Shown: positions 17,509 through 27,246, counted from the first letter of the stretch. The stretch: 64,000 bases of DNA from JAKVCB01 sp965243695 (GCA_965243695.1 CBDEWC010000046.1:1-64000); one strand, 5' to 3'. The notes: generated by a model not told the origin, from the sequence alone. A program made the numbers and translations.

Positions 17509-19527
17509 CTATCGCGGCGGATCAAGCGTCACCGTCAGTTCCTGTTCTTTGCCTGACCGGCGAACCACCACGGGAACCGTGTCTCCGGCCGAATATTTTC
17601 GCAATGCCCCGTCAAAATCCTCGAGGTTTCCGACCCGATAATCTCCCAACTTCACAATCACGTCACCTGACTGGAGTCCCGCTTTCTCTGCCGGACTACC
17701 AGGACCTGTACCACTGATGGCATAACCCCCGCTTGCTTCCGCAAAATTGGGAATACTGCCGAAATAGGGCCGCGGGTTAGCCCTTCGGTCCCCCAGCGGT
17801 TTTTGGGCGACCTTGACATAGGTTACCCGCTCGGGGGCGTTTGCGATAAGAACAGTCAAATCGGTCACAAATTGGCTGACCTTTCGCATACCGGCCACAT
17901 TCAACAAATGGAAGTCATCGCTTGGCCGATGGTAATCTGAATGGGCCCCTGTAAAGAAATGCAAGACAGGAATCTCTTTGGCGTAAAAGGAAGAATGATC
18001 ACTCGGACCAAATCCGCCAGTACTTGGCGTGATTTCAAACCCAAAGTTTTCGTTCAACTCTTCAATCCATACTCCAAACTGTTCGCTGGTGCCCGTTCCG
18101 TTGATGATCAAGGTGTTGTCCTTCATTCGGCCAACCATGTCGAAGTTCAACATGGCAACGGTATCTTCCAGCGGAAATAACGGATCACGCACATACTCGG
18201 CACTCCCCAAAAGACCAATTTCTTCGCCCGAGAATGCCACGAACACCACTCGTCGAGCAAGAGGTTCGCTGCGATTCACCAGGCTGCGGGCAACTTCCAA
18301 CAGAACCGCCACCCCAGACGCATTGTCGTCCGCCCCATTGTGGATTTCTTCGCTGCCAGGCTTGGCAGATCCCTCCTGCCCAAGTCCCAAATGATCAAAA
18401 TGGGCCCCCACAATTATGGTTTCCTCGGCCAGCCCGCCCGCTCCTTCTAGAACCCCGACCACGTTGCGAGCTTCCACCTGCTCCCTCTGAATCTGCACTT
18501 CACCAGCCAGGCGCCACGCTTTGATATCGAAACTGTCGGGGTCCAAGGTACGATCAATCTGCGTCTCGATTTCAGCTAAACTCGCATGCCCGCTTGCAGC
18601 CAACAAATCGTTGATAACGCCACGCCGAACATGAAAAGCCGGAATCTCCCGCGTTTCGCCATCGGCCCCTGCCCGGGTGAATTCTAAAACCGGGTCCCGC
18701 TCTGCCTCGAGTTGTGACTTGTAATGGTCGAGGTCGCTGCGGAGCTTATTGGCTTCCTCCGGCTGCTTGTCCCCTACTGCTGCCAATTCCTCTTCGGCCA
18801 CCTTAATCCGCTTCTTCCACTGCCCCAACCTGGAGTCGATTTCATACAAATCTGTACAAAAAATGACCGCTGCAGCACCATGCTGGAAGGCATTGCTAAT
18901 CTTTTTGCGAAAAGGTGCGTGCTCTGAATGATCGGTACCATCAAAAACACTGTGGGGATTGTCCTGTTGTGGCTCATGGCGCAGGATGACAACTGCTTTG
19001 CCTGTGACGTCGACGTTACCGTAATCATCATAGTCAGCTTCAGGGGCAGTAATGCCATAACCAACAAAAGCGATCGGCAAGTCAAATATTCCCACACCTC
19101 CTATGGCGAGCGGAGTAAAGTCTTTGTCAAGCGCAAGCTCCACCGCGGCCGGTACGCTACCACCACCAGCAGATCCATAAAGCCCACAGGTGTTAATTTT
19201 TCCAAGTTGAGCACCAACGGTCACGTCAAACGTTTGGTAAGGCTCGCCGTTGTAGACCTGAGTCTCCAACCCAATTCGCTGAAACTCATCGCGAATGAAC
19301 TCGGCAGCTTGACGAATACCTGCAGACCCCATGGCTCGCCCTCGAAGGGCGTCAGAAGCAAGAAATCGAGCCGACTTTGCCAAACGCCGCTCGGCTTCCT
19401 GCCCCGGTTCGGCGGACACCCGCCCTGGACCGCTCACCAACAGCAGTAACACCAGGCAACAGCTAGCAGAGAGTACGTATTTCTTGTTTCTTTTCGGGAC
19501 TATCATGAGATGCTTAAAAAACTCCAT
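17509..19527 (-). CDS. Secreted M28-family metallopeptidase with PA and PDZ domains
   Basis: Predicted exported zinc aminopeptidase of 672 residues. After a signal peptide (hydrophobic core about residues 18-37) comes an N-terminal region with a PA-like insert. The M28 core follows with the metal ligands in order: GAHFDHLG, NGADDNASG, SGEEIGLLGS, FDMVGR and PSDHSSF. The last 95 residues form a PDZ domain (PAEKAGLQSGDVIVKLGDYR). This architecture is frequent in planctomycete and other secreted peptidases. A second ATG eight codons in (19506) is a possible alternative start. It is a single-gene unit on the minus strand. Confidence 0.88.
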   Translation of the reverse strand: MEFFKHLMIVPKRNKKYVLSASCCLVLLLLVSGPGRVSAEPGQEAERRLAKSARFLASDALRGRAMGSAGIRQAAEFIRDEFQRIGLETQVYNGEPYQTFDVTVGAQLGKINTCGLYGSAGGGSVPAAVELALDKDFTPLAIGGVGIFDLPIAFVGYGITAPEADYDDYGNVDVTGKAVVILRHEPQQDNPHSVFDGTDHSEHAPFRKKISNAFQHGAAAVIFCTDLYEIDSRLGQWKKRIKVAEEELAAVGDKQPEEANKLRSDLDHYKSQLEAERDPVLEFTRAGADGETREIPAFHVRRGVINDLLAASGHASLAEIETQIDRTLDPDSFDIKAWRLAGEVQIQREQVEARNVVGVLEGAGGLAEETIIVGAHFDHLGLGQEGSAKPGSEEIHNGADDNASGVAVLLEVARSLVNRSEPLARRVVFVAFSGEEIGLLGSAEYVRDPLFPLEDTVAMLNFDMVGRMKDNTLIINGTGTSEQFGVWIEELNENFGFEITPSTGGFGPSDHSSFYAKEIPVLHFFTGAHSDYHRPSDDFHLLNVAGMRKVSQFVTDLTVLIANAPERVTYVKVAQKPLGDRRANPRPYFGSIPNFAEASGGYAISGTGPGSPAEKAGLQSGDVIVKLGDYRVGNLEDFDGALRKYSAGDTVPVVVRRSGKEQELTVTLDPPR

Positions 19528-19850
19528 ATCAAGCGTGGAAGGAGATGCCGCAAAGTGTCGAACCCTTCAGCAACTCGCGTGGCAATCACCACCATTTTAG
19601 GCCAATCCTCCTGGTGAAACCCAAAACAACATGACCGCCATCCATTTCCCAGTGGCGACTCACTATGCCACGCAACTTGGCAGTCGGCTCGCCGCTAGCA
19701 ACCCGCGGTTTGCGCTGAAATTATAGGACAAGCACCTCAGCTAAGCGATTGGAAGAATCTTGTGGCAATTCGATTTTGACAAGCCCAGGAGAAGCCGTTA
19801 CTCTCCGCACCCCGCCTGGAATCCTTCCCCTTCGTGCTGGAGACTTACTG
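19528..19850. other. Intergenic gap between divergent genes
   Basis: Separates the M28 peptidase start from the preferred start of the receiver protein. It should hold both promoters. I see no convincing -35/-10 pair, repeat or RNA gene. Confidence 0.5.
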
Positions 19851-20213
19851 TTGTCTACCTCTCCGTGTGTGTTAATTGTTGACGAATCGGACGAGTCGCG
19901 GGAAGTCCTCAGCGAGCTTCTCGAGCGGCATGGCGCCGTTGCGGTCGGGACTGATCGTGCCGACAAAGCCGCTGAGTTGACCTGCGAACACCGCCCCGAC
20001 ATCATCGTATTTGACGTTGAAAGCGATCATTCGGACTGTTACGACGCCAGCCGCCGACTAGCCGTTGTGGCAAAATCCAACGAGACGCCTGTCATCATGC
20101 TGGGAAGTGTCCGCCGCGGCAATTCTGGCCTCCCGAGTGGACAATTTGTGGCCAAGCCCTACCACTACGGGCCTCTGCTCCGTAAAATTGAAGGTCTCCT
20201 GGCTGCCGGATAA
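19851..20213 (+). CDS. Single-domain response regulator receiver protein
   Basis: A CheY-like receiver of about 120 residues. It has the first-strand acidic pocket (LIVDESDES), the phospho-acceptor Asp in IIVFDVES, a Ser in place of the usual Thr (MLGS), and the conserved Lys-Pro of the last strand (VAKPY). All residues needed for phosphorylation are present. I chose TTG at 19851 because GGAG lies eight bases upstream and the length then fits one receiver domain; the open frame reaches back to 19749. It has no output domain. A histidine kinase gene follows 340 bases downstream on the same strand, making it a candidate partner. Confidence 0.75.
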   Translation: MSTSPCVLIVDESDESREVLSELLERHGAVAVGTDRADKAAELTCEHRPDIIVFDVESDHSDCYDASRRLAVVAKSNETPVIMLGSVRRGNSGLPSGQFVAKPYHYGPLLRKIEGLLAAG

Positions 20214-20553
20214 CGCAGGCAGGACGGAACACTCGTCTTCTTCAATGTTTCTTGATTTGGCCAACCCGCGTTTTTTAGGTTGTTTTGGTCCACGACAAAA
20301 ACGGTCGTCGCAATAGAATAACCTGGAAAAGCATGCTTGGCAGAAGATGGATGAATTTGGGTACCAGCATGGCTTCTATAAACTAAGGGGAACAGGTTCA
20401 AGTGCGCAAGCCCGTTGAGGCACCCTCTGCTGTCGCCACGGGTTCTTCACGCTACGCGTTTGTCACCGTTGCGGACTCGTAAAGAATTCCAAACCGTTTG
20501 AGACCGCGTTCATTTATCATTTTTCAACTCGCAAACAACAGAATTAGTTTACT
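20214..20553. other. Intergenic gap of 340 bases, no gene seen
   Basis: Lies between the receiver gene and the FHA histidine kinase gene. No open frame with family resemblance, no terminator and no repeat was found. It probably carries the kinase promoter. Confidence 0.5.
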
Positions 20554-22359
20554 GTGCCCTCACTTTTTGTGATCTACGGACGAGATCAGGGAAACCGGTT
20601 TGAGCTCGATGAGCCACTGGTGACGATTGGTCGCGTGTCGAACAATACGATTCAGCTGCACGATACGGAGATCTCCCGCACCCATGCTGAATTGTGTCGA
20701 CAGGAAGAAGGATATGTCCTCCGGGATCTCGACAGTTCTAATGGCACCTTTGTAAACAGTTCCCGTGTTGTTGAGCACACACTTTCCAGTGGTGACCAAC
20801 TTCAACTCGGCAGTTCGGTGTTACTCTACACGGGTGTAGCGGAAAGTCATTTCGAAGATCTTGCCGACAAAATCAACATCGTCGCACCACATGCCGAAGC
20901 CGAAGGATCGAGAATTGTCCACACGGTTACACAAAGTGAAGGCAGCCAATTGCTGGGCCCGGTAAGCGACGAGACCATTAGCCCCTGGCTCGCGCGCGCC
21001 CGCAGCAACCTTGAAATCATGTACCGAACGGCTTTAGCCGTGAGCCATACACTCGACATTGATGACTTGCTAGCCCGTATCATGGACATGATCTTCGAGT
21101 GGGTTGATGCCGACCGCGGTTGCATCATGCTCAAAGACGAAGAGAGCGGCAATCTTGTACCAAAAGTACGTCGTCATCGCCAACGCCTGAAGAGTGACGA
21201 CCGGATCACGATTAGCAAAACGATACTCGACTACGTCGTTGATCATAACGAAGGTGTGCTGACAAGTGACGCACAAGAAGACCGCCGATGGGATCCCGCC
21301 CAGAGCATTGTAAAACTGGGTGTGCGAGAGGCTATTTGTGTCCCCATGCAAGGTCGCTATCACGTTGTCGGTGCAATCTATATCGACACCTCGGTAAAAC
21401 CTGAAAAGTTGTTGCAGCAAGGAGATTCCAATCAGTTCACGCAAGAACACCTCAAGCTGATGATAGCAATCGCCCATCAGGCAGCTTTGGCAGTGGAAGA
21501 TACCTCCTATTATAAGGCGATGGTTCAGGCGGAGCGGCTTGCGGCCGTTGGGCAAACGATTGCCACGCTTTCGCACCATATCAAGAATATACTGCAGGGA
21601 GTGCGTGGTGGCAGCTACTTGATCGAAGTAGGCCTGAAGGACCACGCCAAAGCTCTCAAGGAAAGTCAAGTCGATCTTGAAGCTGCCGAGCAATCGATCG
21701 AGACCATGCGGAAAGGGTGGGGGATCGTTGAGAAAAACCAAGAACGGATCTCCGCGTTAGTCCTGGACATGCTCACCTTCAGCAAGGATCGAGAACCAGA
21801 ACCAGAACCCGCCAACCTGAACGATGTCGTCAGTGACGTCATTGAGTTGGTCCAGGTACGTGCTGCCAAAGAATGTGTCCACCTTTCCTGGAAAGGCGAT
21901 CCGGAGATGCCCATCCTCCTGTTTGATCCTGAGGGAATGCATCGGGCCATCTTGAACGTTGTTTCAAACGCCGTCGATGCGTGTCAGGACCTGGGCAAAA
22001 GTCGCGTCGATATCGAGACCCGGTATGACTCCACCCAGGCCATGGCTTTCATTCGCGTTGCTGACAACGGAGCAGGAATCGAAAAGAACGACCTTGAAAA
22101 AATATTCACGGTGTTTGTATCGCACAAAGGAGGTCGAGGAACTGGCCTCGGATTGCCCGTCAGTCAAAAAATTCTCCAAGAACATGGTGGGCGGATTCGC
22201 GTCGAGAGTACCACAGGAACAGGCAGCGTCTTTACGCTGGAACTACCTGCTACAACTCCGCCTCTGCAAGACGCAGAAGATGGTTCGGCCGCTGTAGTCA
22301 ACCGTGTTGAGCCATCGCAATTGCACTCTCCACCAGTGCCAGGTGCATCCCCACATTGA
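20554..22359 (+). CDS. FHA-GAF sensor histidine kinase
   Basis: Cytosolic two-component kinase of 601 residues starting at GTG. Residues 1-95 form an FHA domain (TIGR, SRTHAEL, SSNGTFVN), which binds phosphothreonine. About residues 150-325 form a GAF domain (DADRGCIMLKDEES). The phospho-accepting His lies at about residue 340 in TLSHHIKNILQG. The ATP-binding domain follows with N, G1 and G2 boxes (NVVSNAVDA, VADNGAGIE, GRGTGLGLPVSQ). There is no membrane segment, so the signal is intracellular. FHA on a kinase suggests cross-talk with Ser/Thr kinases, which are abundant in planctomycetes. The orphan receiver upstream is a likely partner. Confidence 0.92.
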   Translation: MPSLFVIYGRDQGNRFELDEPLVTIGRVSNNTIQLHDTEISRTHAELCRQEEGYVLRDLDSSNGTFVNSSRVVEHTLSSGDQLQLGSSVLLYTGVAESHFEDLADKINIVAPHAEAEGSRIVHTVTQSEGSQLLGPVSDETISPWLARARSNLEIMYRTALAVSHTLDIDDLLARIMDMIFEWVDADRGCIMLKDEESGNLVPKVRRHRQRLKSDDRITISKTILDYVVDHNEGVLTSDAQEDRRWDPAQSIVKLGVREAICVPMQGRYHVVGAIYIDTSVKPEKLLQQGDSNQFTQEHLKLMIAIAHQAALAVEDTSYYKAMVQAERLAAVGQTIATLSHHIKNILQGVRGGSYLIEVGLKDHAKALKESQVDLEAAEQSIETMRKGWGIVEKNQERISALVLDMLTFSKDREPEPEPANLNDVVSDVIELVQVRAAKECVHLSWKGDPEMPILLFDPEGMHRAILNVVSNAVDACQDLGKSRVDIETRYDSTQAMAFIRVADNGAGIEKNDLEKIFTVFVSHKGGRGTGLGLPVSQKILQEHGGRIRVESTTGTGSVFTLELPATTPPLQDAEDGSAAVVNRVEPSQLHSPPVPGASPH

Positions 22360-22361
22360 CT

Positions 22362-23033
22362 CTAATCGGTGTAACCGGCGGGTGATCCCACAAACGGATT
22401 CGACCGTTTCTCAGCTCCAATCGTCGTGGGTGGCCCGTGCCCTGGCAACACCACTGTCGTCTCTGGAAGTGGAAACAACTTCTCATGAATCGAGGTACGT
22501 AGCTGGTCAAAATCGCCATCTTCAAAGTCCGTACGTCCCACACTGCCCTGGAACAACACGTCACCACCCAAAACCTGGATCGGAGACGAACTGCGATCGA
22601 CGAACACAATGTGCCCGCTCGAGTGCCCCGGTGTTTCCAGGACCTCCAGACGAAACCCGGCTGCCTCAAACAGATCCCCCTCTTGAACGGTTTTGTCCGC
22701 AGGAGGACTGACCAGATGCACCCCAAAACCGGCAGACAGGTTTAACACCGGGTCAGTTAGTTTCACCGCGTCACCAGAACCAATCACAAGCGGACAATCT
22801 GGCCAGCGAGCTTTCAAGTCTGCATTTCCCGCAATGTGATCGCTGTGTCCGTGGGTGCAGAGAATGGCCGCCGGTACCAGTTGGTGGGTATCCAGGTACT
22901 CAAAGATCTTCTGGGGTTCCAATCCTGGATCAATCACGAGACAATCTAACCGGCCAGGAAGGTGCAATATGTAGGTGTTCTCCTCGAACGGTACTGAAAC
23001 GATCGTGGCCACTTGAGAGGGAGACTCGGACAC
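22362..23033 (-). CDS. Metallo-beta-lactamase-fold hydrolase (glyoxalase II-like)
   Basis: The 223-residue protein carries the metal-binding signature THGHSDHIAG at about residue 60, the third ligand region TPGHSSGHIVF, the bridging Asp in GGDVLFQGSVGRTD, and the final His in VLPGHGPPTT. The FQGSVGRTDF segment is typical of the glyoxalase II-like subgroup (YcbL type), which hydrolyses thioesters. The stop is two bases from the stop of the convergent kinase gene. Substrate unknown. Confidence 0.87.
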   Translation of the reverse strand: MSESPSQVATIVSVPFEENTYILHLPGRLDCLVIDPGLEPQKIFEYLDTHQLVPAAILCTHGHSDHIAGNADLKARWPDCPLVIGSGDAVKLTDPVLNLSAGFGVHLVSPPADKTVQEGDLFEAAGFRLEVLETPGHSSGHIVFVDRSSSPIQVLGGDVLFQGSVGRTDFEDGDFDQLRTSIHEKLFPLPETTVVLPGHGPPTTIGAEKRSNPFVGSPAGYTD

Positions 23034-23419
23034 AGGGCTCTCACTTTCGCAGTAAAACAGGGAAATCTAGGGGAGGGGCGCAAAAAACAGCTGGCGTCGT
23101 CTTGTCGTTTGCAGTGGGACTCACCCACCGATCACCGGCAGGTTTTGATTGTAAGCCACGCAAGCACCCCAAGCGATACACGCAATACTTCCGGGGGGTT
23201 GCCCCCTGAGCGAATTAACTCTATAGCCAACTTCAAGCCGATCCAACACGTACTGAGCAGCAGAATATTGATTTCGGCCCTTCAGCTACCGCTAGATATA
23301 AATTCCCTGGGTTAAAAAGTTGCTATCTCAGCACCCGGGTAATTTCGCTATCCTTGCGGTCACCAACTCGTTCCTTGCCCATAATAGACCCCCCCTGGGC
23401 GAACTGCGGAGAAGCCGTT
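23034..23419. other. Divergent intergenic gap
   Basis: 386 bases between the hydrolase start and the DUF1571 start. An AT-rich stretch around 23293-23302 (TAGATATAAA) could contain a -10 element for the downstream gene, but no well-spaced -35 accompanies it. Nothing else is recognised. Confidence 0.4.
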
Positions 23420-24304
23420 ATGTGGACTCAACCAGCAACACAACAAACTCGCAAGCAATTCTCTCCGGTATCCTGTATCCTCACACTTTGCTTGCTACTA
23501 ATGCCCCAAGGCTTGCTACTAATGCCCCAAGCTGTTTCCGGACAGGCCACGGAAGTCGCTCCGGTCAAACACATAAAATCTCCGTTTGATTTTTCGGCCC
23601 ACGGTGACGAAAAACATCCTCTCCAACCGGTAATGCGCGTCATGCGTGGAGTACTGGATCACATCGACCAGCAAGTACAAGACTACTCTTGTACGCTCAT
23701 CAAACGCGAACGATTAGACGATGAGTTGGGCGAACGGCAACACATCTTTATGAAGATTCGGCAACAACCCTTCAGTGTCTACATGCATTTCCTGCAGCCA
23801 CACAAAGATCGAGAAGTGCTCTACGTTGCGGGAATGAACGACGGAGATCTGATCGCGTTGGACGGTGGATGGAAACGCAAAATCATGGCACCTGTGAGCC
23901 TTGATCCCGAAGGAATGCTCGCCATGAGCGGGCAAAAATATCCCATCACCCGTGTGGGCATGCGCAACCTCTGTGAGGAGTATTTGGAGACGTTAGAAGA
24001 AGATATCCAGTATAGCGAGTGCGAGGTGGAGATTAATCCGAACTCCCGTATTGGCGGGCGTTCAGCAACCTTGATTCAAGTGATGCATCCCACACCCCGG
24101 AAAGCATTTCGCAGCCACATCTCTCGAATCTTTCTCGACAATGAACTGCGGGTACCGGTGCACTTCGACGCCTTCCTTTGGCCTGCAGAGGCGAATGGAA
24201 CGCCGCCGCTTGAAGAATCGTACACCTACACAAACTTGAAAATCAATGAAGGGTTTACGTCCAAAGACTTCGACAAAGAAAACCCAGACATCTTCAAGCA
24301 ATAA
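23420..24304 (+). CDS. DUF1571 secreted protein
   Basis: The 294-residue protein starts at ATG 23420 with GGAG eight bases upstream (the open frame reaches back to 23354). A signal peptide ends after VSG at about residue 44. Its core contains two copies of a seven-residue unit. The mature part has the family block beginning HIDQQVQDYSCTLIKRERLD, then FMKIRQQPFSVYMHFL and GREVLYV-type strands. DUF1571 proteins are widespread in planctomycetes, and the fold is thought to resemble outer-membrane lipoprotein-sorting proteins. The exact role is unknown. The gene appears monocistronic. Confidence 0.9.
   Translation: MWTQPATQQTRKQFSPVSCILTLCLLLMPQGLLLMPQAVSGQATEVAPVKHIKSPFDFSAHGDEKHPLQPVMRVMRGVLDHIDQQVQDYSCTLIKRERLDDELGERQHIFMKIRQQPFSVYMHFLQPHKDREVLYVAGMNDGDLIALDGGWKRKIMAPVSLDPEGMLAMSGQKYPITRVGMRNLCEEYLETLEEDIQYSECEVEINPNSRIGGRSATLIQVMHPTPRKAFRSHISRIFLDNELRVPVHFDAFLWPAEANGTPPLEESYTYTNLKINEGFTSKDFDKENPDIFKQ
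23490..23531. repeat. 21-bp perfect tandem duplication inside a signal peptide
   Basis: Two identical 21-bp copies encode LLLMPQG and LLLMPQA in the hydrophobic core of the DUF1571 protein's signal peptide. The frame is kept. Confidence 0.92.
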
Positions 24305-24414
24305 GGATAGGCCGCAAGCCCAGGCAATCTCCAGGCAGGCTAAGACCTCTTCTGACGTTTGTTGCCATCAAGCAGCAAATCGCCCTTGAGCATACCTGCC
24401 TACTCGCGACCTGC

Positions 24415-25740
24415 CTACTCACGGCCTGCCTCAGGCCGCGGCCTCAGATCCGGCCACTCCAGCAGCCCCAGGAGCCGGTCGGCAGGCTCACCTGCACGCG
24501 CTGCCCGCCGCCAATAGCGGCGGACCTGCTGCAGGTCACCACCGGGTCGCACAAATTCCCTCGCACCGAGGGTCATCCAATTGGCGCTATCGGCCCGATC
24601 AAACCCGCGGTCAGCCAGTTGTTTCTCAAGCCACGGCTCAATCGGTTTCCCATCGATCGTCTCGTTCCGCCCCGCAGCGCGAACGACAAGTTCCCTCTCG
24701 TCGCGCTGGACAACGCATCACCTTCTGGCCACGATAACGCAATTCTTGCCCTGGCCCGAGAGCTTGCCAGGCCTCTTCGATACCCTCCCAGTAGAATACG
24801 ACATAGATTTTGAGCACCTTCAGACTGCTGCCCATTTGCCGATTGGCAGCAGTGAGCGTTTCGATCAAATCTGTTGCCCGGCCAAATTCTTGCCCCGCCA
24901 ACGCCGCCAGGATTTTCGAACCGCTTGCTGCGCTTCGCCGGAGAGATCCAAAGCCTCTCCCTGGGATGATTCTCCCTCTGCCTGCGGTTCCTCTGATGTG
25001 GCGTCCCGCTTAGCCCCGGTAGCCACCGGTTGGTCCTCGCTGGAAATAGGTTGCTGAATCGGGCGCCCCGCACCCCGCTGGTCTCGCCCCCTTTGCGGCG
25101 GGTTGGTCAGCGGGTTAGTCCGTGGGTTAGTCCGTGGGTTAGTCGGCGGCAGGTCGGCTTGCGACACCACGGGAAGGCCTGTCCCTAACTCAGAACGTAA
25201 CACGTACCATAATGGATAGCTGGCTATTCCCAAAACCACCACCAAAATGAGTGGCAATATCCAAAGTGGCCAATGACGACGTCGACGATATCTGGAAGCC
25301 CTTCGGATCACAACAGGCTGCGGAGACTCTGTTTCGTCCACAGCAACCGCTGGCGACGTCTCGACAGGTGGTTCGGCGGGCGAAGTCGCAGAAATCAATC
25401 GGGCCAGCGGAACCGCTTGATTTGAGTCTTGGGTGGCCATTGTGGCCGGCGATGCTGCAATTGGAACCGATCTGGGCTGTTGATCCTCATTGGCCAACAC
25501 CTCGCTCGCAAGCAGGTATCTTCCCGCCTCCCGCACCTGCCTGACCAACTGCTCCCACTCATTCCCCCGCTCCACCGGCTGCACATTGCGAAGTTTCTTC
25601 AACATGTGATCGCGGGCGCTGACGATGGCATTGGCATCGGCGTCATGGGCCGTCAATCCCAACAGCTCGTGGTGATTGCGGGGCGGATGGCCCAAATCCA
25701 GGTTGAGCCACTGGCGATAGGGGTCAAAACCGTCAGACAT
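24415..25740 (-). CDS. J-like N-terminus membrane protein, broken by two compensating frameshifts
   Basis: The N-terminus (FDPYRQWL, then NHHELLGL and a helix around HMLKKLRNV) matches planctomycete proteins with a J-domain-like start. One membrane span lies at about residues 145-170 (WILPLILVVVLGIASYPL), followed by an Asn-Pro-rich linker of repeats. The first frame stops at 24865. The conserved C-terminus continues in the next frame (ILAALAGQEFGRATDLIETL, then FYWEGIEEAW) and returns to the original frame near 24715 (VVQRDERELVVRAAGRN), ending at TAG 24415. Adding one A in the A4 run at 24913-24916 and removing one base near 24712-24726 gives a continuous protein of about 441 residues. This is either sequencing error or a recently damaged gene. 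Confidence 0.72.
25100..25147. repeat. 12-bp tandem repeat x4 in a linker
   Basis: Four 12-bp units (the two central ones identical, the outer two diverged) encode a run of Asn-Pro-x-Thr in the periplasmic linker of the J-like membrane protein. The frame is preserved. Confidence 0.88.
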
Positions 25741-26214
25741 CAGTCATCACCATTGCATGCAAAGGACCAGTGGCACCGACACCTGCCATTCTAGACATTC
25801 CTTAAACAGAGAAAACTGGAAGTTAAAAAAATGGAGCCGGGAACTCATTGGACCCAGATGGCATCCAACCAAGTAGCCGGGTCTGGATTATCCCCATTTT
25901 CCAATTCAAGTGGACCGAACATGCTGCCACCACGTAGAACATACCGTACCAGGAAACCACCGCAAAATGGTGGCAATCTACCGTCAATGCGTGCCTGGGG
26001 GAGACGCAGATCAACGGAAATAAAAAAACAAGGAATCGCCACTATGCGGGCAGAAATACCCGGCCGGTTCAGCGCACTGCCCACTCGTGCTACGGCCATG
26101 TACGCACCCGACCTGACTGGCAATTCGGACGAAATGAAGATACGCATCGAAGACACCCAAGCCCATTGATCGGCGCGCGCCAACCAGATAGGCTGGACCT
26201 CTTCTTCGCTTTCT
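25741..26214. other. Intergenic region of 474 bases
   Basis: Lies between the divergent J-like gene and DMT transporter gene. All but one open frame look like chance. The minus-strand frame 25845-26147 is listed separately as a doubtful gene. Confidence 0.4.
25845..26147 (-). CDS. Doubtful small ORF, unknown
   Basis: An open frame of 100 residues from an ATG at 26147. It has a mixed hydrophobic composition and ends in a charged segment (NGDNPDPATWLDAIW). I do not recognise it. It has no clear Shine-Dalgarno sequence and overlapping frames on both strands are also open, so it may be chance. Confidence 0.2.
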   Translation of the reverse strand: MRIFISSELPVRSGAYMAVARVGSALNRPGISARIVAIPCFFISVDLRLPQARIDGRLPPFCGGFLVRYVLRGGSMFGPLELENGDNPDPATWLDAIWVQ

Positions 26215-27246
26215 GTGGCATGCCTTTTCTTCCCTGGCATGCCTTGCAGGGCGGTTCGTCAACCTGCCTTATGGCGTGACTCTGTGATCTGCAACTTGCC
26301 CACGTCCCAACCACCTCGCCTGACCCTCCTCGCGACCGCATCGGCCCTGCTGATTGCTGCCTTATGGGCGGCAATGCCCACGGCCATTAAATTCTCCGCC
26401 GATGCACTTCCTCCTATTGCAGGTGCAACCGTACGATTTGGGATTGCTACCTTCGCACTTGGCGGATGGTGTGTGATGACCGGGCAAAAACTGTGGCCAA
26501 GGCGTAACGAAATTTTGCCCTTAGCCTTTATTGGCTTGCTTACCTTTATGCAGATTTTGCTCTTTACCCTGGCCGTCGACTGGTCGAGCGCCTCGCATGC
26601 CACGATTCTGCTCAACACCTATATCTTCCTGGTCATTTTCCTGGAACACTTTGTTACGAAAACGGACCGACTAACCATTCTTAAGGCCCTGGGACTGATT
26701 GCCTGTGCAATAGGTGCCTTACTGACTCTCTCTGCCTCGGGTTTCACTGAATTTCCACAGGCCATAGAAAGAACTTTTGATTCCTCCAGTCTCACCGGCG
26801 ACCTGACGATGCTTGTCAGTGCAGCAGTATTGAGCATCCTGATCCTGGCCACCAAAATGACGGTGCAAACAGTCCCCCCCATCAAGCTCGTATTCTGGAA
26901 AAGCACGCTCACAATCCCTCTGTTTTTAACGGTCAGTCTTTGTTTTGAAGGCATGTTCATTTTCCAGACGGAACACTACACCCAGCCCGTTTTGTGGTCA
27001 CTTCTCTACCAGGGAATTATTGTGAGCACCTTTTGCTTTGTTGTTCAGACCCATCTACTACAACGATATTCAGCGACACAAATTTCGTCGTTCAATTTTT
27101 CAACCCCATTATTTGGCCTGCTGTTTGCGGTCCTTTTACGACACGATCCCGTGACCATGCTGCTGGCCATCTCTGGCTTCTGCATTGCTATCGGCATTTA
27201 CCTCTCAACCAACAGTCGGCCTTCGAAAGCAGCAAACCAAGGTTAA
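26215..27246 (+). CDS. DMT-superfamily (EamA) transporter
   Basis: Inner-membrane exporter-type protein with ten predicted spans arranged as two EamA repeats. The first begins around LLIAALWAAMPTAIKFS and the second around LTMLVSAAVLSILILATKM. The start is uncertain: the frame opens with GTG 26215, with an ATG at 26239 and a GTG at 26281 as alternatives, and the first span begins about 35 residues in. Such proteins export amino acids, nucleotides or small metabolites; the substrate cannot be inferred. It is divergent from the frameshifted J-like gene. Confidence 0.82.
   Translation: MACLFFPGMPCRAVRQPALWRDSVICNLPTSQPPRLTLLATASALLIAALWAAMPTAIKFSADALPPIAGATVRFGIATFALGGWCVMTGQKLWPRRNEILPLAFIGLLTFMQILLFTLAVDWSSASHATILLNTYIFLVIFLEHFVTKTDRLTILKALGLIACAIGALLTLSASGFTEFPQAIERTFDSSSLTGDLTMLVSAAVLSILILATKMTVQTVPPIKLVFWKSTLTIPLFLTVSLCFEGMFIFQTEHYTQPVLWSLLYQGIIVSTFCFVVQTHLLQRYSATQISSFNFSTPLFGLLFAVLLRHDPVTMLLAISGFCIAIGIYLSTNSRPSKAANQG

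Noticed and set aside
21070..21741. 223-residue open frame antisense to the histidine kinase
   Set aside because: Shadow frame within the GAF and kinase domains; no start signal or motif.
24573..25073. 166-residue minus-strand frame overlapping the J-like gene
   Set aside because: It is the third frame of the frameshifted region; the conserved protein continues in the other two frames.
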